The translations under genes were made by a program, and so were the position numbers. From Salarchaeum japonicum_A (GTDB taxonomy: Archaea; Halobacteriota; Halobacteria; Halobacteriales; Halobacteriaceae): DNA of 64,000 bases. The stretch covers positions 496,001 to 560,000 of the forward strand of contig NZ_JBNAMV010000004.1 in NCBI RefSeq assembly GCF_049705945.1. The letters are read 5' to 3'. How positions within the stretch are numbered: position 1 is the first letter of the stretch; every line of letters begins with the position of its first letter. The notes beneath the pieces are model-generated. The model worked only from the letters and a program-made list of their open reading frames with translations. It made no database searches and was not told the DNA's origin. Of the stretch, positions 7,692-15,994 are shown piece after piece.

Positions 7692-9068
7692 CTAGTACTC
7701 GTATTCGGTCTGGCGGAGCTGGACGTAGCCGCCGTTCGCGAACTTCTTCTTCGTCTTCCGGTAGCTCCGGTAGAGTTTGAGGCCGTGCACGCCGACGCTC
7801 GCGGTCTTCCGGCTGATGAGCGACCCGCCCGTGGACTTCTCGAGGATGCGTTGGGCCACGTCGAACGTCTTGTCCCAGTCGTCGGGACCGTAGTCCTTCA
7901 CGACGTCCGCAATGGCGACGTTCCGCAGGAGTTCGTCGCCGATGGCTTCCTTCCACGCCTCGTTGTACTCGTGGAGCATCCCCTCGGCGGCGTACTGGCC
8001 GGCGAGCGCGCCGGTCCGCATCGCCACGTGGTCGCCGCCCTCGTGGAACGCCGACGTGGTTCCCATCGCGCCGCCGACCACCGCGATGTTCGCCTCGGTG
8101 GGCGAGTCGATTGGGCGCGTGCTCGAAATCGCGTACGTCTCCGTTCCCTTCGACTTCCCGTACCCTTCCTCGATGACGGGGAAGTCCTCCTCGATGTCGT
8201 ACTCGTCCCCGTACACTTCCTCGAGGAGGCGTCGGATGTACACCTTGCCGGACGGGATTCGCTCGTCGTCCTCCCGGAGCAGGCGGTACTTCGACTTGTC
8301 GAAGTCCTCGATGTCCATCCCGATGGGCATCGTCAAACCGACGCGGCCGACGTTGTCCCGGTTCGGGAAGATCCAGGGATACGCTGTCTCGCCCGGCATC
8401 CACCCCCACCAGAACTTGATGTTGTTCCGCTCGAAGACCTCCTCCGGAATCTCTCGATATTCCTGGTAGGCGATGTGGTTCACCGTCCGCGGCGACAGCA
8501 CCTCCGACGCCGCGCGCTCGGCGGGGAGGTACTGGTCGAGGACGGGCATCGTCACCTGGCGCTGCGGGCCGTCCGCGAGAATCACGTACTTGGCCTCGAC
8601 TTCGCTCCCGTCCGCGAGCGTGAGCGTGTGCGACGGCTCGCCCGACAGGTCGGTGTCCACGGTCCGAACGCTCGTCCCGACGCGGTAGTCGGCGCCCGCG
8701 TCCTCCGCGCGGGAGCGAAGCCAGTCGTCGAGGCGCGCGCGGTGGAACGTGAACCCGAACTCGTCGTAGGAGGACTCGATGCCCGTCCGGTCGAGCTCCA
8801 TCGTCTCGCTCGGCCCGATGAACTCAGCCTTGTCCAGGCGGTGCTGGTAGACGCCCTCCGGCATCGCGTCGACGTCCAACTCGGCGATGTCCACCCAGTA
8901 GTCGAGGAAGCCCGCGGCGTCCGTCGAATCCGGCCCCAGTTCGGGGCGGTCCGCGCGCGGCACTCCCTTCTCGAACACCACGGCGTCAGCGCCGTGCTCC
9001 GCGGCCGTTCGCGCGGCCGACGACCCCGCCGGACCGCCGCCGACGACCGCCACGTCCACTCGTTCCAT
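7692..9068 (-). CDS. Geranylgeranyl reductase family flavoprotein (digeranylgeranylglycerophospholipid reductase-like)
   Basis: A 458-residue FAD-dependent reductase that most likely saturates the isoprenoid chains of archaeal membrane lipids. The FAD dinucleotide-binding motif VAVVGGGPAGSSAA is at residues 6-19 and is followed by the usual VVFEKG. The middle contains VILADGP and the C-terminal FAD-contact segment IAVVGGAMGTTSAFHEGG. Length fits the family (400-460). Several paralogues are common in haloarchaea, so whether this is the main lipid-saturating enzyme is uncertain. A TATA-like TTTTAA 24-29 nt before the ATG points to a leaderless transcript. Confidence 0.8.
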   Translation of the reverse strand: MERVDVAVVGGGPAGSSAARTAAEHGADAVVFEKGVPRADRPELGPDSTDAAGFLDYWVDIAELDVDAMPEGVYQHRLDKAEFIGPSETMELDRTGIESSYDEFGFTFHRARLDDWLRSRAEDAGADYRVGTSVRTVDTDLSGEPSHTLTLADGSEVEAKYVILADGPQRQVTMPVLDQYLPAERAASEVLSPRTVNHIAYQEYREIPEEVFERNNIKFWWGWMPGETAYPWIFPNRDNVGRVGLTMPIGMDIEDFDKSKYRLLREDDERIPSGKVYIRRLLEEVYGDEYDIEEDFPVIEEGYGKSKGTETYAISSTRPIDSPTEANIAVVGGAMGTTSAFHEGGDHVAMRTGALAGQYAAEGMLHEYNEAWKEAIGDELLRNVAIADVVKDYGPDDWDKTFDVAQRILEKSTGGSLISRKTASVGVHGLKLYRSYRKTKKKFANGGYVQLRQTEYEY

Positions 9069-9091
9069 AGTCCGGCTATACGAGTACGGCG

Positions 9092-9097
9092 TTAAAA
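9092..9097 (-). promoter_or_regulatory. TATA box of the geranylgeranyl reductase gene
   Basis: Read on the minus strand, TACTTTTAACG is centred about 27 nt before the ATG at 9068, the standard position for a leaderless haloarchaeal promoter. Confidence 0.5.
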
Positions 9098-9170
9098 GTA
9101 TTCGAGATTCACCGTGGTCGCCGACGCGCGCACCGCGGGGTTTACGTGACAGACCACGGATACACGTAGT

Positions 9171-9368
9171 ATGGACAAGGGGCGCGCCATCTACCGGTTC
9201 GCCGAACTCTACGTCGCGGCGCTGGTGTTCGCCGCGCTCCTCACCGCCGGCTGGCTCGCCCTCCCCAACATCACCGGCGCACCCGAACTCGCCGGCGTCT
9301 GGTTCGCCGTCGGCGGCTTCGGCGTCCTCGTCCTGTTCCTCATCGTCTTCGGCTACTACACGCGGTAA
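9171..9368 (+). CDS. Small two-helix membrane protein
   Basis: A 65-residue protein with two hydrophobic segments (about residues 12-31 and 42-62) and a short basic N-terminus (MDKGRAIYRF). It resembles haloarchaeal conserved small membrane proteins but I cannot assign a function. It ends 4 nt before the stop of the convergent glutamate dehydrogenase gene. Confidence 0.6.
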   Translation: MDKGRAIYRFAELYVAALVFAALLTAGWLALPNITGAPELAGVWFAVGGFGVLVLFLIVFGYYTR

Positions 9369-9372
9369 CGCT

Positions 9373-10620
9373 TCAGGGGAACAGGCCGCGGTACTCGTGC
9401 GCGGTGGCGACGCGCTCCATCGCGATGGTGTACGCGGCGGTGCGGAGGTCGGGGATGTTCTTCTCGTCGTAGACGCCGACCATCTCGTCGAACGCCATCG
9501 TCATGCGGTCGCGGAGGTCGTCGTTCACGTCTTCGAGGTCCCACGAGTACTGCTGGGTGTTCTGCACCCACTCGAGGTAGGAGACGATGACGCCGCCCGC
9601 GTTCGCGAGGATGTCGGGGACGACGGGCACGTCGCGTTCGACGAGGACGCTGGACGCGTCGAACGTCGTCGGACCGTTCGCGGCCTCGATGACCACGTCG
9701 GCGCGCAGGTCCTCGGCGACCTCGGTCGTGATGACGTCCTCGATAGCGGCGGGGATGAGCGCGTCCACGTCCAGGCGGAGGAGGTCGTCGTTCGAGATGC
9801 GTTTCGCGTTCTCGTACTCGGAGAACGTCTTCCCGTCCGCGACGTGCGCGGCAACGTCCTCGATGTCGAGGCCGTTCGGGTCGTAGATGCCGCCGGTGAC
9901 GTCGCTCACGGCGACGACGTTCGCGCCGCGCTCGGTGAGGAGTTGGGCGGCGACCCCGCCGACGTTCCCGAAGCCCTGGATGGCGACGCTCGCACCGTCC
10001 AAGTCGGCGTCGAGGTACTGGAACGTCTCCTCGGTGATGATGGTGACGCCGCGGCCGGTCGCCTCGACGCGGCCCGCGGTCCCGCCGACTTCGAGCGGTT
10101 TTCCGGTGACGACGTTCGGCACCGCGTACCCCTGGTAGACGGAGTAGGTGTCCATTATCCACGCCATCGTCCGCGCGTCCGTATTGATGTCGGGCGCGGG
10201 GATGTCCATCTCGGGGCCGATCATGCGGCGGATGCCCTCGGTGTACCGGCGGGTGAGCTGTTCGATTTCGCGCGTCGAGAGGTCCTTGGGTTCGCAGACG
10301 ATGCCGCCCTTCGCGCCGCCGAAGGGGAGGTCGACGAGCGCGGTCTTCCACGTCATCCAGCCCGCGAGCGCTTCGACTTCGCCCATGTCGACGCCGGGGT
10401 GGTAGCGGATGCCGCCCTTGTAGGGGCCGCGGGAGCTGTCGAACTGACAGCGGTAGCCGTCGTACACCTCGACGTGGCCGTCGTCGTGCTCGACGGGGAG
10501 GCTGACTTTCTGCGTGCGCTCCGGGGACTGGAGGCGCTCGTAGATGTTGTCGGGGATGTCAACGTACTCGCGGGCGCGGTCCATCTGCGCCAGCATGTTG
10601 TCGAGCGGACTGTCTGCCAT
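9373..10620 (-). CDS. gdh: Glu/Leu/Phe/Val dehydrogenase (glutamate dehydrogenase)
   Basis: A 415-residue enzyme interconverting glutamate and 2-oxoglutarate plus ammonium. The catalytic-domain signature LPFGGAKGGI has the catalytic lysine at about 104. Upstream GPYKGGIRYHPGV (about 66-76) binds the substrate. The Rossmann domain is marked by VAIQGFGNVGG (about 211-221). Length matches archaeal hexameric GDHs. NAD or NADP preference is not decided here. The ATG at 10620 gives the conserved N-terminus and has a TATA-like element at the leaderless position; the longer in-frame extension is rejected. Together with gltB at 37423 it gives this organism two ammonium-assimilating enzymes. Confidence 0.93.
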   Translation of the reverse strand: MADSPLDNMLAQMDRAREYVDIPDNIYERLQSPERTQKVSLPVEHDDGHVEVYDGYRCQFDSSRGPYKGGIRYHPGVDMGEVEALAGWMTWKTALVDLPFGGAKGGIVCEPKDLSTREIEQLTRRYTEGIRRMIGPEMDIPAPDINTDARTMAWIMDTYSVYQGYAVPNVVTGKPLEVGGTAGRVEATGRGVTIITEETFQYLDADLDGASVAIQGFGNVGGVAAQLLTERGANVVAVSDVTGGIYDPNGLDIEDVAAHVADGKTFSEYENAKRISNDDLLRLDVDALIPAAIEDVITTEVAEDLRADVVIEAANGPTTFDASSVLVERDVPVVPDILANAGGVIVSYLEWVQNTQQYSWDLEDVNDDLRDRMTMAFDEMVGVYDEKNIPDLRTAAYTIAMERVATAHEYRGLFP

Positions 10621-10923
10621 AGCGGTAAGGCTTACACGAACCCATAAGGGCATATCGGACCTCCGCCCGCTGTGTGAAAGAGTGACGCGGGCGGAGCATG
10701 GTAGACACCGTGCCTCTGGCGGAGCGACGACCGAGCCCATCCACGCGGCCGCTCGCGACAACGGGGTCTTTCGCGGCGGCCGCACCCGGTCAGCGCTCCA
10801 CGAGTACTCCAAGGCGCCGGTGGACGTTATAGGGTCGCGATAGTCGTAGACCGTTCAGACCGTTTAACGACCGTGAACGGTCGCGGCGACAACGCTTTGA
10901 GCGACCGCGCCCGTGGTTCGGGT
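10621..10923. other. Intergenic region between gdh and glycerophosphodiesterase
   Basis: The 303 bp between these divergent genes hold no convincing gene. The left end carries the gdh promoter (CTTATGGG on the minus strand at about 10643-10649). The right end carries a cluster of GACCGT repeats around a TTTAAC element, described separately. The middle (10680-10820) is GC-rich and shows nothing I can name. Confidence 0.6.
10849..10882 (+). promoter_or_regulatory. GACCGT repeat cluster with dyad around a TATA-like element
   Basis: GACCGT occurs directly repeated at 10849, 10858 and 10869. The outer copies form a perfect 9-bp inverted repeat: GACCGTTCA (10849-10857) and TGAACGGTC (10874-10882). 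TTTAAC in the middle (10863-10868) is TATA-like and would start transcription near 10890, about 34 nt before the ATG of the glycerophosphodiesterase gene. The arrangement suggests a repressor site covering the promoter; the regulator is unknown. Confidence 0.5.
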
Positions 10924-11646
10924 ATGCTGAGTCGCACCGTCGGCGCGGTGGTCGAGCGCGCGCTCGACGCGCTGCCAGCGCCGGCGGCGCGCGGCGTCTC
11001 CCTCATCGCCCACAGAGGATTTGCGAGCGTCAACCCCGAGAACACCACGCACGCCGTGACGCGGAGCACGGGCGCTGACGCGGTCGAGGTGGACGTGCGG
11101 CGCGCGGCCTCGGGCGAGGTCGTGGTGTGTCACGACGCGACCGTGGACCGCGTCACCGACGGCACGGGCCGGGTCGAGCGATTGAGCGCGCGAGAACTCG
11201 ACGAGCTCTCCGTCCACGACAGCGGCGCGGGCGTTCCGACGCTCGACGCGCTCCTAGACGCCGTACCCGACCGCGTGGCCGTGAACGTCGAACTGAAGGA
11301 GCGCGGCCTCGGCAGCGACGTTGACGCCGCCGCCGAGCGCGTGGAAAACGACGTGTGGGTGTCCGCGTTCGACCCCGTCGCGCTCCGTGACTCCGCGCTC
11401 CCGCGCGCACTCCTGTTCGCCAAGAATCCGCGAGGGAACCTCGCCGTGGCTGACGAACTCGACTGCGTCGCCGTGCATCCGAGCGTCGCGCTCTGTCTCG
11501 GCACGCGCACCGTCCGCCGAGCGCACGAGCACGGGTTCGACGTGAACGCGTGGACTATCGACGCGCCCGGTGTCGCGTGGGCGCTCGCCCGCCAGGGCGT
11601 AGACGGCGTCATCGCCGACCGGCCGAGCGTCGTGCGTCAACCCTAA
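10924..11646 (+). CDS. Glycerophosphodiester phosphodiesterase
   Basis: A 240-residue GDPD-family TIM-barrel hydrolase that splits glycerophosphodiesters into an alcohol and a glycerophosphate. Visible catalytic elements: LIAHRGFASVNPENT (His of the general acid/base pair, then the metal-binding Glu), AVEVDVRR with the metal-binding acidic residues, and VVCHDATVDRVTDG with the second catalytic His. VNVELKE supplies a further metal ligand, and VNAWTID and GVDGVIADRP are the usual C-terminal motifs. There is no signal peptide, so it acts in the cytoplasm, perhaps in lipid turnover. The ATG at 10924 is preferred over one 17 codons upstream because it keeps the GACCGT cluster outside the gene. 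Confidence 0.88.
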   Translation: MLSRTVGAVVERALDALPAPAARGVSLIAHRGFASVNPENTTHAVTRSTGADAVEVDVRRAASGEVVVCHDATVDRVTDGTGRVERLSARELDELSVHDSGAGVPTLDALLDAVPDRVAVNVELKERGLGSDVDAAAERVENDVWVSAFDPVALRDSALPRALLFAKNPRGNLAVADELDCVAVHPSVALCLGTRTVRRAHEHGFDVNAWTIDAPGVAWALARQGVDGVIADRPSVVRQP

Positions 11647-11671
11647 ATCCGGGACTCGCCCAGAAAGTGGT

Positions 11672-12421
11672 ATGCGAATCGAGAACTCGTTCATCGCCGC
11701 CGACGGCGTGGGCGAGAAAACGGAACGACGCCTCTGGCAGGACGGCGCGACCCACTGGGACGAGTTCGACCCCTCACTGGTCGGCGAGAAGACGGGCGAC
11801 CGCATCCAGTCCTACATCCGGGACGCCCGCCGCGCGCTCGACGACGGCGAGTACCGCACGCTCGCGGAGACGCTTCCCTCGGGCAGCCTCTGGCGGCTCT
11901 ACGAGAACATCCGGGACGACACCGCCTTTTTCGACATCGAAACGACGGGGCTGGACGCCGCGACGAACGACGTGACGACGGTGAGCGTCCACCGCGGCGG
12001 CGACACGACGACGCTCGTGCAAGGTCGGGACCTCACCGTGGACGCGCTCGAACGCGAACTCGCGGACGCGTCGATGGTCGTCTCCTTCAACGGCAAGCGC
12101 TTCGACCAGCCGTTCCTCGAATCGAACTTCGACCTCGACCTCGACACGCCCCACCTCGACCTGATGTACCTCTGCAAACGACTCGGTCTCTCCGGCGGCC
12201 TCAAGTCCATCGAGCAGGACCTCGGCGTCGGCCGGGAGGGCGTGGAGGACGTGGACGGCCGGGAGGCCGTTCGGCTGTGGAAGCGCTACGACCGACATGG
12301 GGACGACGCCGCGCTCGACCGCCTCGTGAAGTACAACCGTCTCGACACGGAGAACCTCCGCATCATTCTCGACGACGTGACCGGCCGCCTGCACGACGAC
12401 GTGTTCGCCCCGCACGTCTGA
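11672..12421 (+). CDS. RNase H-fold (YprB-like) exonuclease domain protein
   Basis: A 249-residue protein. The N-terminal part (MRIENSFIAADGVGEKTERRLW) resembles the helical region of haloarchaeal exonuclease-like proteins. The RNase H-like/DEDD domain starts with FFDIETTGLDA (about 88-98), followed by VVSFNGKRFDQPFLE (about 134-148), LDLMYLCKRLG and a C-terminal helix with YNRLDTENL. These supply the DEDD acidic residues of 3'-5' exonucleases. It is probably a single-stranded nucleic-acid exonuclease; role in repair or RNA turnover is unknown. It begins 25 nt after the glycerophosphodiesterase gene. Confidence 0.75.
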   Translation: MRIENSFIAADGVGEKTERRLWQDGATHWDEFDPSLVGEKTGDRIQSYIRDARRALDDGEYRTLAETLPSGSLWRLYENIRDDTAFFDIETTGLDAATNDVTTVSVHRGGDTTTLVQGRDLTVDALERELADASMVVSFNGKRFDQPFLESNFDLDLDTPHLDLMYLCKRLGLSGGLKSIEQDLGVGREGVEDVDGREAVRLWKRYDRHGDDAALDRLVKYNRLDTENLRIILDDVTGRLHDDVFAPHV

Positions 12422-12480
12422 TTCCCGGTTTCGAAGAACGTACCATACCCGCCTTAGGGCCGTCCGCCGAACTACTGGGT

Positions 12481-13740
12481 ATGTCTCAGGACCGACGCGG
12501 TATTCCGCGACGGGAGTTCGTGAAGTCCGCGGTCGCCATCGGCGGCGCGTCCGCGCTCGCGGCGTGTCTCGACCGCTCCCCGGGCGCGATTCCCACGGGC
12601 GCGGACGACCTCTCCGCGCTCCCGGAGCGCCAGCACGCGTGGAACGACGCGCTCGCCGTCGACGACGCCGGAAACGCCCTGAACGCCCGCCATCACGCCC
12701 TCCTCCTTCTCGACTACACCGGCGACGGCACGCCCAGCCAGAGCGACCGCGAGACCGTCGAGTCCGCGCTCCGGTCGCTCGAACGCGCCTACGAGCGAAG
12801 CAACGAGGGACTGCTGTTCACGCTCGGGTACTCGCGGGCGTACTTCGACCGGTTCGACGCCGCGCCCGAGGGCGTCGACCTCCCGCGGCCGGAAGCGCTC
12901 GCGCCGTTCGAGGACCCCGACGCGGACACGCCGGACGCCGTCCTCCACCTTGCGAGCGACCGCGGGGACGCCCTCCTCGGCGCGGAGGAAGCGCTCCGCG
13001 GAAACAAGTCAGAGGCGAACGGCGTCGAGACGACGAGCTGGGACGGCGTGTTCTCGGTCGCGGACCGCCGCACCGGCTTCGTCGGCGACGGATTACCCGC
13101 GGAACACGACGACGTATCCGGCGTCCCAGAGGGCACGGTGGACGAGGACTCCCCGCTCTACATGGGGTTCAAGTCGGGGTTCCGGGGCGCGCAGGCGACC
13201 GAGGACCGCGTCACCATCGAGTCCGGGCCGTTCGCGGGCGGCGCGACCCAGCACGCGAGCTACATCGAACTCAACCTCGACCAGTGGTACGAGCAGGACT
13301 CGCGCTATCAGCGCGTCGCAAAGATGTTCTGTCCCGCGCACGCGGAGAACGACCGCGTCGAGGGCGTCGGCGAGAACCTCGGCGCGAGCAGCGCGGTCGG
13401 CGCGTGCGAGGACCCCGAGAAAGCGGCGCGCGAGCAGGGCGTCGTCGGCCACTCGCAGAAGATGGAGGGCGTGCGGGAGGACGGGTCGCCGCTCATCCTC
13501 CGCCGCGACTTCGACTCGACCGACGGCGGGCGCGCCGGCCTGCACTTCGTCAGCCTCCAGCGCGAAATCGGCGAGTTCGTGGAGACCAGGGAGGCGATGA
13601 ACGGCACCGACGCCGCCGAGGACTCCGCGGTCGGCCAGCGGAACAACAACGGAATCCTCCAGTACATGAACGTCGTGAGCCGCGGGAACTACCTCCTGCC
13701 GCCGCGCTCTCGGCGCGCGCTCCCGGAGGCGGAGCCGTGA
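12481..13740 (+). CDS. Tat-exported DyP-type peroxidase-like protein (DUF7405/EfeB-like)
   Basis: A 419-residue protein with a Tat signal (twin Arg in GIPRREFVKSA, hydrophobic stretch, then AACLDR, a likely lipobox). The mature part looks like a divergent dye-decolourising peroxidase: HALLLLDYTGDG at the start of the ferredoxin-like fold, LFTLGYSRAYFDRF matching the family's GFGPxxFD element, RRTGFVGDG in place of GFxDG with the distal Asp, ASYIELNLDQWY for the middle strand, and a C-terminal RRDFDSTDGGRAGLHFVSLQRE. The proximal heme-binding histidine cannot be placed with certainty. The role is probably heme or iron handling outside the membrane. The next gene overlaps its stop. Confidence 0.65.
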   Translation: MSQDRRGIPRREFVKSAVAIGGASALAACLDRSPGAIPTGADDLSALPERQHAWNDALAVDDAGNALNARHHALLLLDYTGDGTPSQSDRETVESALRSLERAYERSNEGLLFTLGYSRAYFDRFDAAPEGVDLPRPEALAPFEDPDADTPDAVLHLASDRGDALLGAEEALRGNKSEANGVETTSWDGVFSVADRRTGFVGDGLPAEHDDVSGVPEGTVDEDSPLYMGFKSGFRGAQATEDRVTIESGPFAGGATQHASYIELNLDQWYEQDSRYQRVAKMFCPAHAENDRVEGVGENLGASSAVGACEDPEKAAREQGVVGHSQKMEGVREDGSPLILRRDFDSTDGGRAGLHFVSLQREIGEFVETREAMNGTDAAEDSAVGQRNNNGILQYMNVVSRGNYLLPPRSRRALPEAEP

Positions 13741-14795
13741 ACCGACGGCGCTTCCTCGCCGCCGCGGGCGCGGCGAGTACCGCGGGGCTCGCGGGCTGTC
13801 TCGACGCGCTCGGGTTCGGTCGACAGTCCTCCGCGTACGCGCCGCCGCTCGTCGAGGACCGCCCGAACGCCGTCTACTATCCGACGCACGTCGAAGGGAT
13901 GAAGTCGTTCGGCATGGCGACCGACGGCCCCTACACGTGCGCGCTGACGTACAGCTACCCGCATCGGTTCTGGCTCGTCACCGGCACGCGAACGAACAAG
14001 GTCACGATTCGAAGCGAGGACTCGATTCACGTGATGCCCGTTGTCTGGCACGAGGAGACCGGTATCGTGCCACCAGCGGCGAACCCGAGCGTGGAGTTCG
14101 CGCTCCCGGACGGCGAGGAATCCGTGCCGTCGGTGTCGCCGTGGCCGATGATTTCGCAGCCGATGGGCGTTCACTTCGGTGACAACGTCGCGATCCCGCG
14201 GAACGGCGACTACACCGCGACCGTCACCGTCGCGTTCGGGTCCAGCAAACGCACCGGCGTGCTCGCGGACGCCCCGGACAGCGCCGAGTTCGAGTTCGAG
14301 TTCACGTATCTCGCGGAGCGCGTGGACACCATTCCGTACCGAACGCTCGACAACGCGGGCGAGCGCGGCGCCGTCGAACCGCACGACATGAAAGTGCCGA
14401 CGAACCAGCTCGCGCCCGAACCCGACCTCCCCGGCACGCTGCTCGCGTCGGGAACGAGCGGCGACGCCGCCGTTCCGGTCGTCGCCGTCGACGACGCGGC
14501 GCGGTTCGGCGGCCGCGAGTCCGACAGCTACCTCGCCGCCTCCCCGCGAACGCCCTACAACCGCTTCCCGCTCCCGATGGCGTCCGTCTCGGCGCGCGCG
14601 ACCGCGGGCGGCGACGTGGTTCACGACGGCGCGCTCACCGCGACCCTCGACCCCGACCTCGGCTACCACTACGGCGCACCCGTCTCGGAAACGCCGGACT
14701 CGGTTACGATATCGTTCGACGCGCCGCCGCAGGTGGCGCGCCACGAGGGCTACGAGACCGCGTTCCTCGACATGCCGTCGGTGCGCACGAACTAG
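13737..14795 (+). CDS. Tat-dependent lipoprotein related to P19/Tp34 iron-transport proteins (DUF7350-like)
   Basis: A 352-residue exported protein starting at a GTG that overlaps the upstream stop (GTGA), so translation is coupled. The Tat signal is MNRRRFLAAAG and the lipobox is LAGC at about residues 19-22, so it is membrane-anchored on the outside. The region YYPTHVEGMKSFGMATDGPYTCALTYSYPHRFWLV resembles the metal-binding face of P19/Tp34-type periplasmic iron proteins, with methionine, histidine and acidic residues; HVMPVVWHEETGIVPP and PMISQPMGVHFGDNVAI continue this immunoglobulin-like domain. A second beta domain (about 215-350) follows. Pairing with the DyP-like gene suggests an iron or heme acquisition module, but no permease is adjacent. 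Confidence 0.65.
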   Translation: MNRRRFLAAAGAASTAGLAGCLDALGFGRQSSAYAPPLVEDRPNAVYYPTHVEGMKSFGMATDGPYTCALTYSYPHRFWLVTGTRTNKVTIRSEDSIHVMPVVWHEETGIVPPAANPSVEFALPDGEESVPSVSPWPMISQPMGVHFGDNVAIPRNGDYTATVTVAFGSSKRTGVLADAPDSAEFEFEFTYLAERVDTIPYRTLDNAGERGAVEPHDMKVPTNQLAPEPDLPGTLLASGTSGDAAVPVVAVDDAARFGGRESDSYLAASPRTPYNRFPLPMASVSARATAGGDVVHDGALTATLDPDLGYHYGAPVSETPDSVTISFDAPPQVARHEGYETAFLDMPSVRTN

Positions 14796-14834
14796 TTTCA
14801 GGGAGTTCAAGCCCTTCGACGCGTACACTCTCGT

Positions 14835-15812
14835 ATGAGCGACGACGACAGCCACGAGCACGTCGTCCCCGGGTCCGAGGAGGAACTGGACTCGGCGGAC
14901 GTGCGCGGCTACGACTTCCGCGGCGACTTCGACTTCTTCGAGATGCTCGACGCCTACGAGACCACGGGCTTCCAGGCCACCCACCTCGCGCAGGCCGTCG
15001 ACATCGCCCGCGACATGCGCGACGACGACGTGACCACCTACCTCACACTCACCTCGAACATCGTCTCCTCGGGCCTCCGGGAGACGGTCGCCTACCTCGT
15101 CCGCGAGGGCTTCATCGATGTCATCATTACCACCTCCGGCTCCATCACCGAGGACGTCATCAAGACCGCGAAGCCGTTCAAGATGGGCGAGTGGGACGCC
15201 GACGAAGCCGAACTCCGCGAGCGCGGCATCAACCGACTCGGGAACATCTTCGTCCCCTCGGACCGGTACGTCTGGCTCGAAGAGTACCTGAACGACTTCT
15301 TCGAGGACTTCTTCGCCGACGAGAAGGTTCGGACGCCCACGGAGTTCTCGAAGGAACTCGGCGAGACCCTCGACGACGAGGACTCCATCCTGAAGAACGC
15401 CGCCGACCAGGACGTCCCCATCTTCTGCCCCGCACTCACCGACGCCGAGGTCGGGAACTTCCTCTACTACTACCGCCAGGGCTACGACAGCGAGGTCGGC
15501 ATCGAAATCTTGGACGACTACGACGCCCTCATCGAACACGGCCTGCTCGCCGAGGAGACCGGCCTCATCGCGGTCGGCGCGGGCGTCCCGAAACACCACG
15601 CCATCATGACGAACCTCTTCCGCGGCGGTGCGGACCACGCCGTCTACATCTCCACCGGCATGGAGGGCGACGGCTCGCTCTCCGGCGCACCGCCCGAAGA
15701 AGCCGTCTCCTGGGGGAAAATCAAGGACGACGAGACGAACTACGTCCAAATTGAGGCCGAAGCCACGCTCGTCTTCCCGCTGCTCGTCGCCGGCGCGTTC
15801 AAACGCGACTAA
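14835..15812 (+). CDS. dys: Deoxyhypusine synthase
   Basis: A 325-residue enzyme that transfers the aminobutyl group of spermidine (or a related amine) to the conserved lysine of aIF5A. Signatures: VRGYDFRGDFDFFEML, the nucleotide-binding region TYLTLTSNIVSSGLRETVAYL, DVIITTSGSITEDVIK, and near the C-terminus the active-site segment EAVSWGKIKDDE with the intermediate-forming lysine at about 294. Length is typical (310-370). It is followed by a long stretch without an obvious operon partner. Confidence 0.93.
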   Translation: MSDDDSHEHVVPGSEEELDSADVRGYDFRGDFDFFEMLDAYETTGFQATHLAQAVDIARDMRDDDVTTYLTLTSNIVSSGLRETVAYLVREGFIDVIITTSGSITEDVIKTAKPFKMGEWDADEAELRERGINRLGNIFVPSDRYVWLEEYLNDFFEDFFADEKVRTPTEFSKELGETLDDEDSILKNAADQDVPIFCPALTDAEVGNFLYYYRQGYDSEVGIEILDDYDALIEHGLLAEETGLIAVGAGVPKHHAIMTNLFRGGADHAVYISTGMEGDGSLSGAPPEEAVSWGKIKDDETNYVQIEAEATLVFPLLVAGAFKRD

Positions 15813-15994
15813 CGCGACGTGTTGCGAAGATGGTGAAGTGATAATAGGTTCAGCGGAGACCACTCATCTTGGTTGGTTTATCTTCTCGCGCTATCCAGCA
15901 CGCGCAGTCTGAGAGCTCTTGAGTAGATTGGGGCCGGAAGTGAGATAGAGAGGCTGTCTGGACCGGAACGTTGGCCTGGAAATCCGTCTCCCCC
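15813..15994. other. Less GC-rich intergenic stretch
   Basis: These 182 bp between the convergent deoxyhypusine synthase and lipoprotein genes are visibly poorer in G and C than the surrounding DNA. They hold no recognisable gene, RNA or repeat. Short reading frames here lack haloarchaeal amino-acid composition. Confidence 0.5.

Noticed and set aside
12564..13736. Upstream in-frame extension of the P19-like lipoprotein gene
   Set aside because: It overlaps the DyP-like gene in another frame with Arg-rich shadow sequence; the GTG at 13737 gives a perfect Tat lipoprotein signal.
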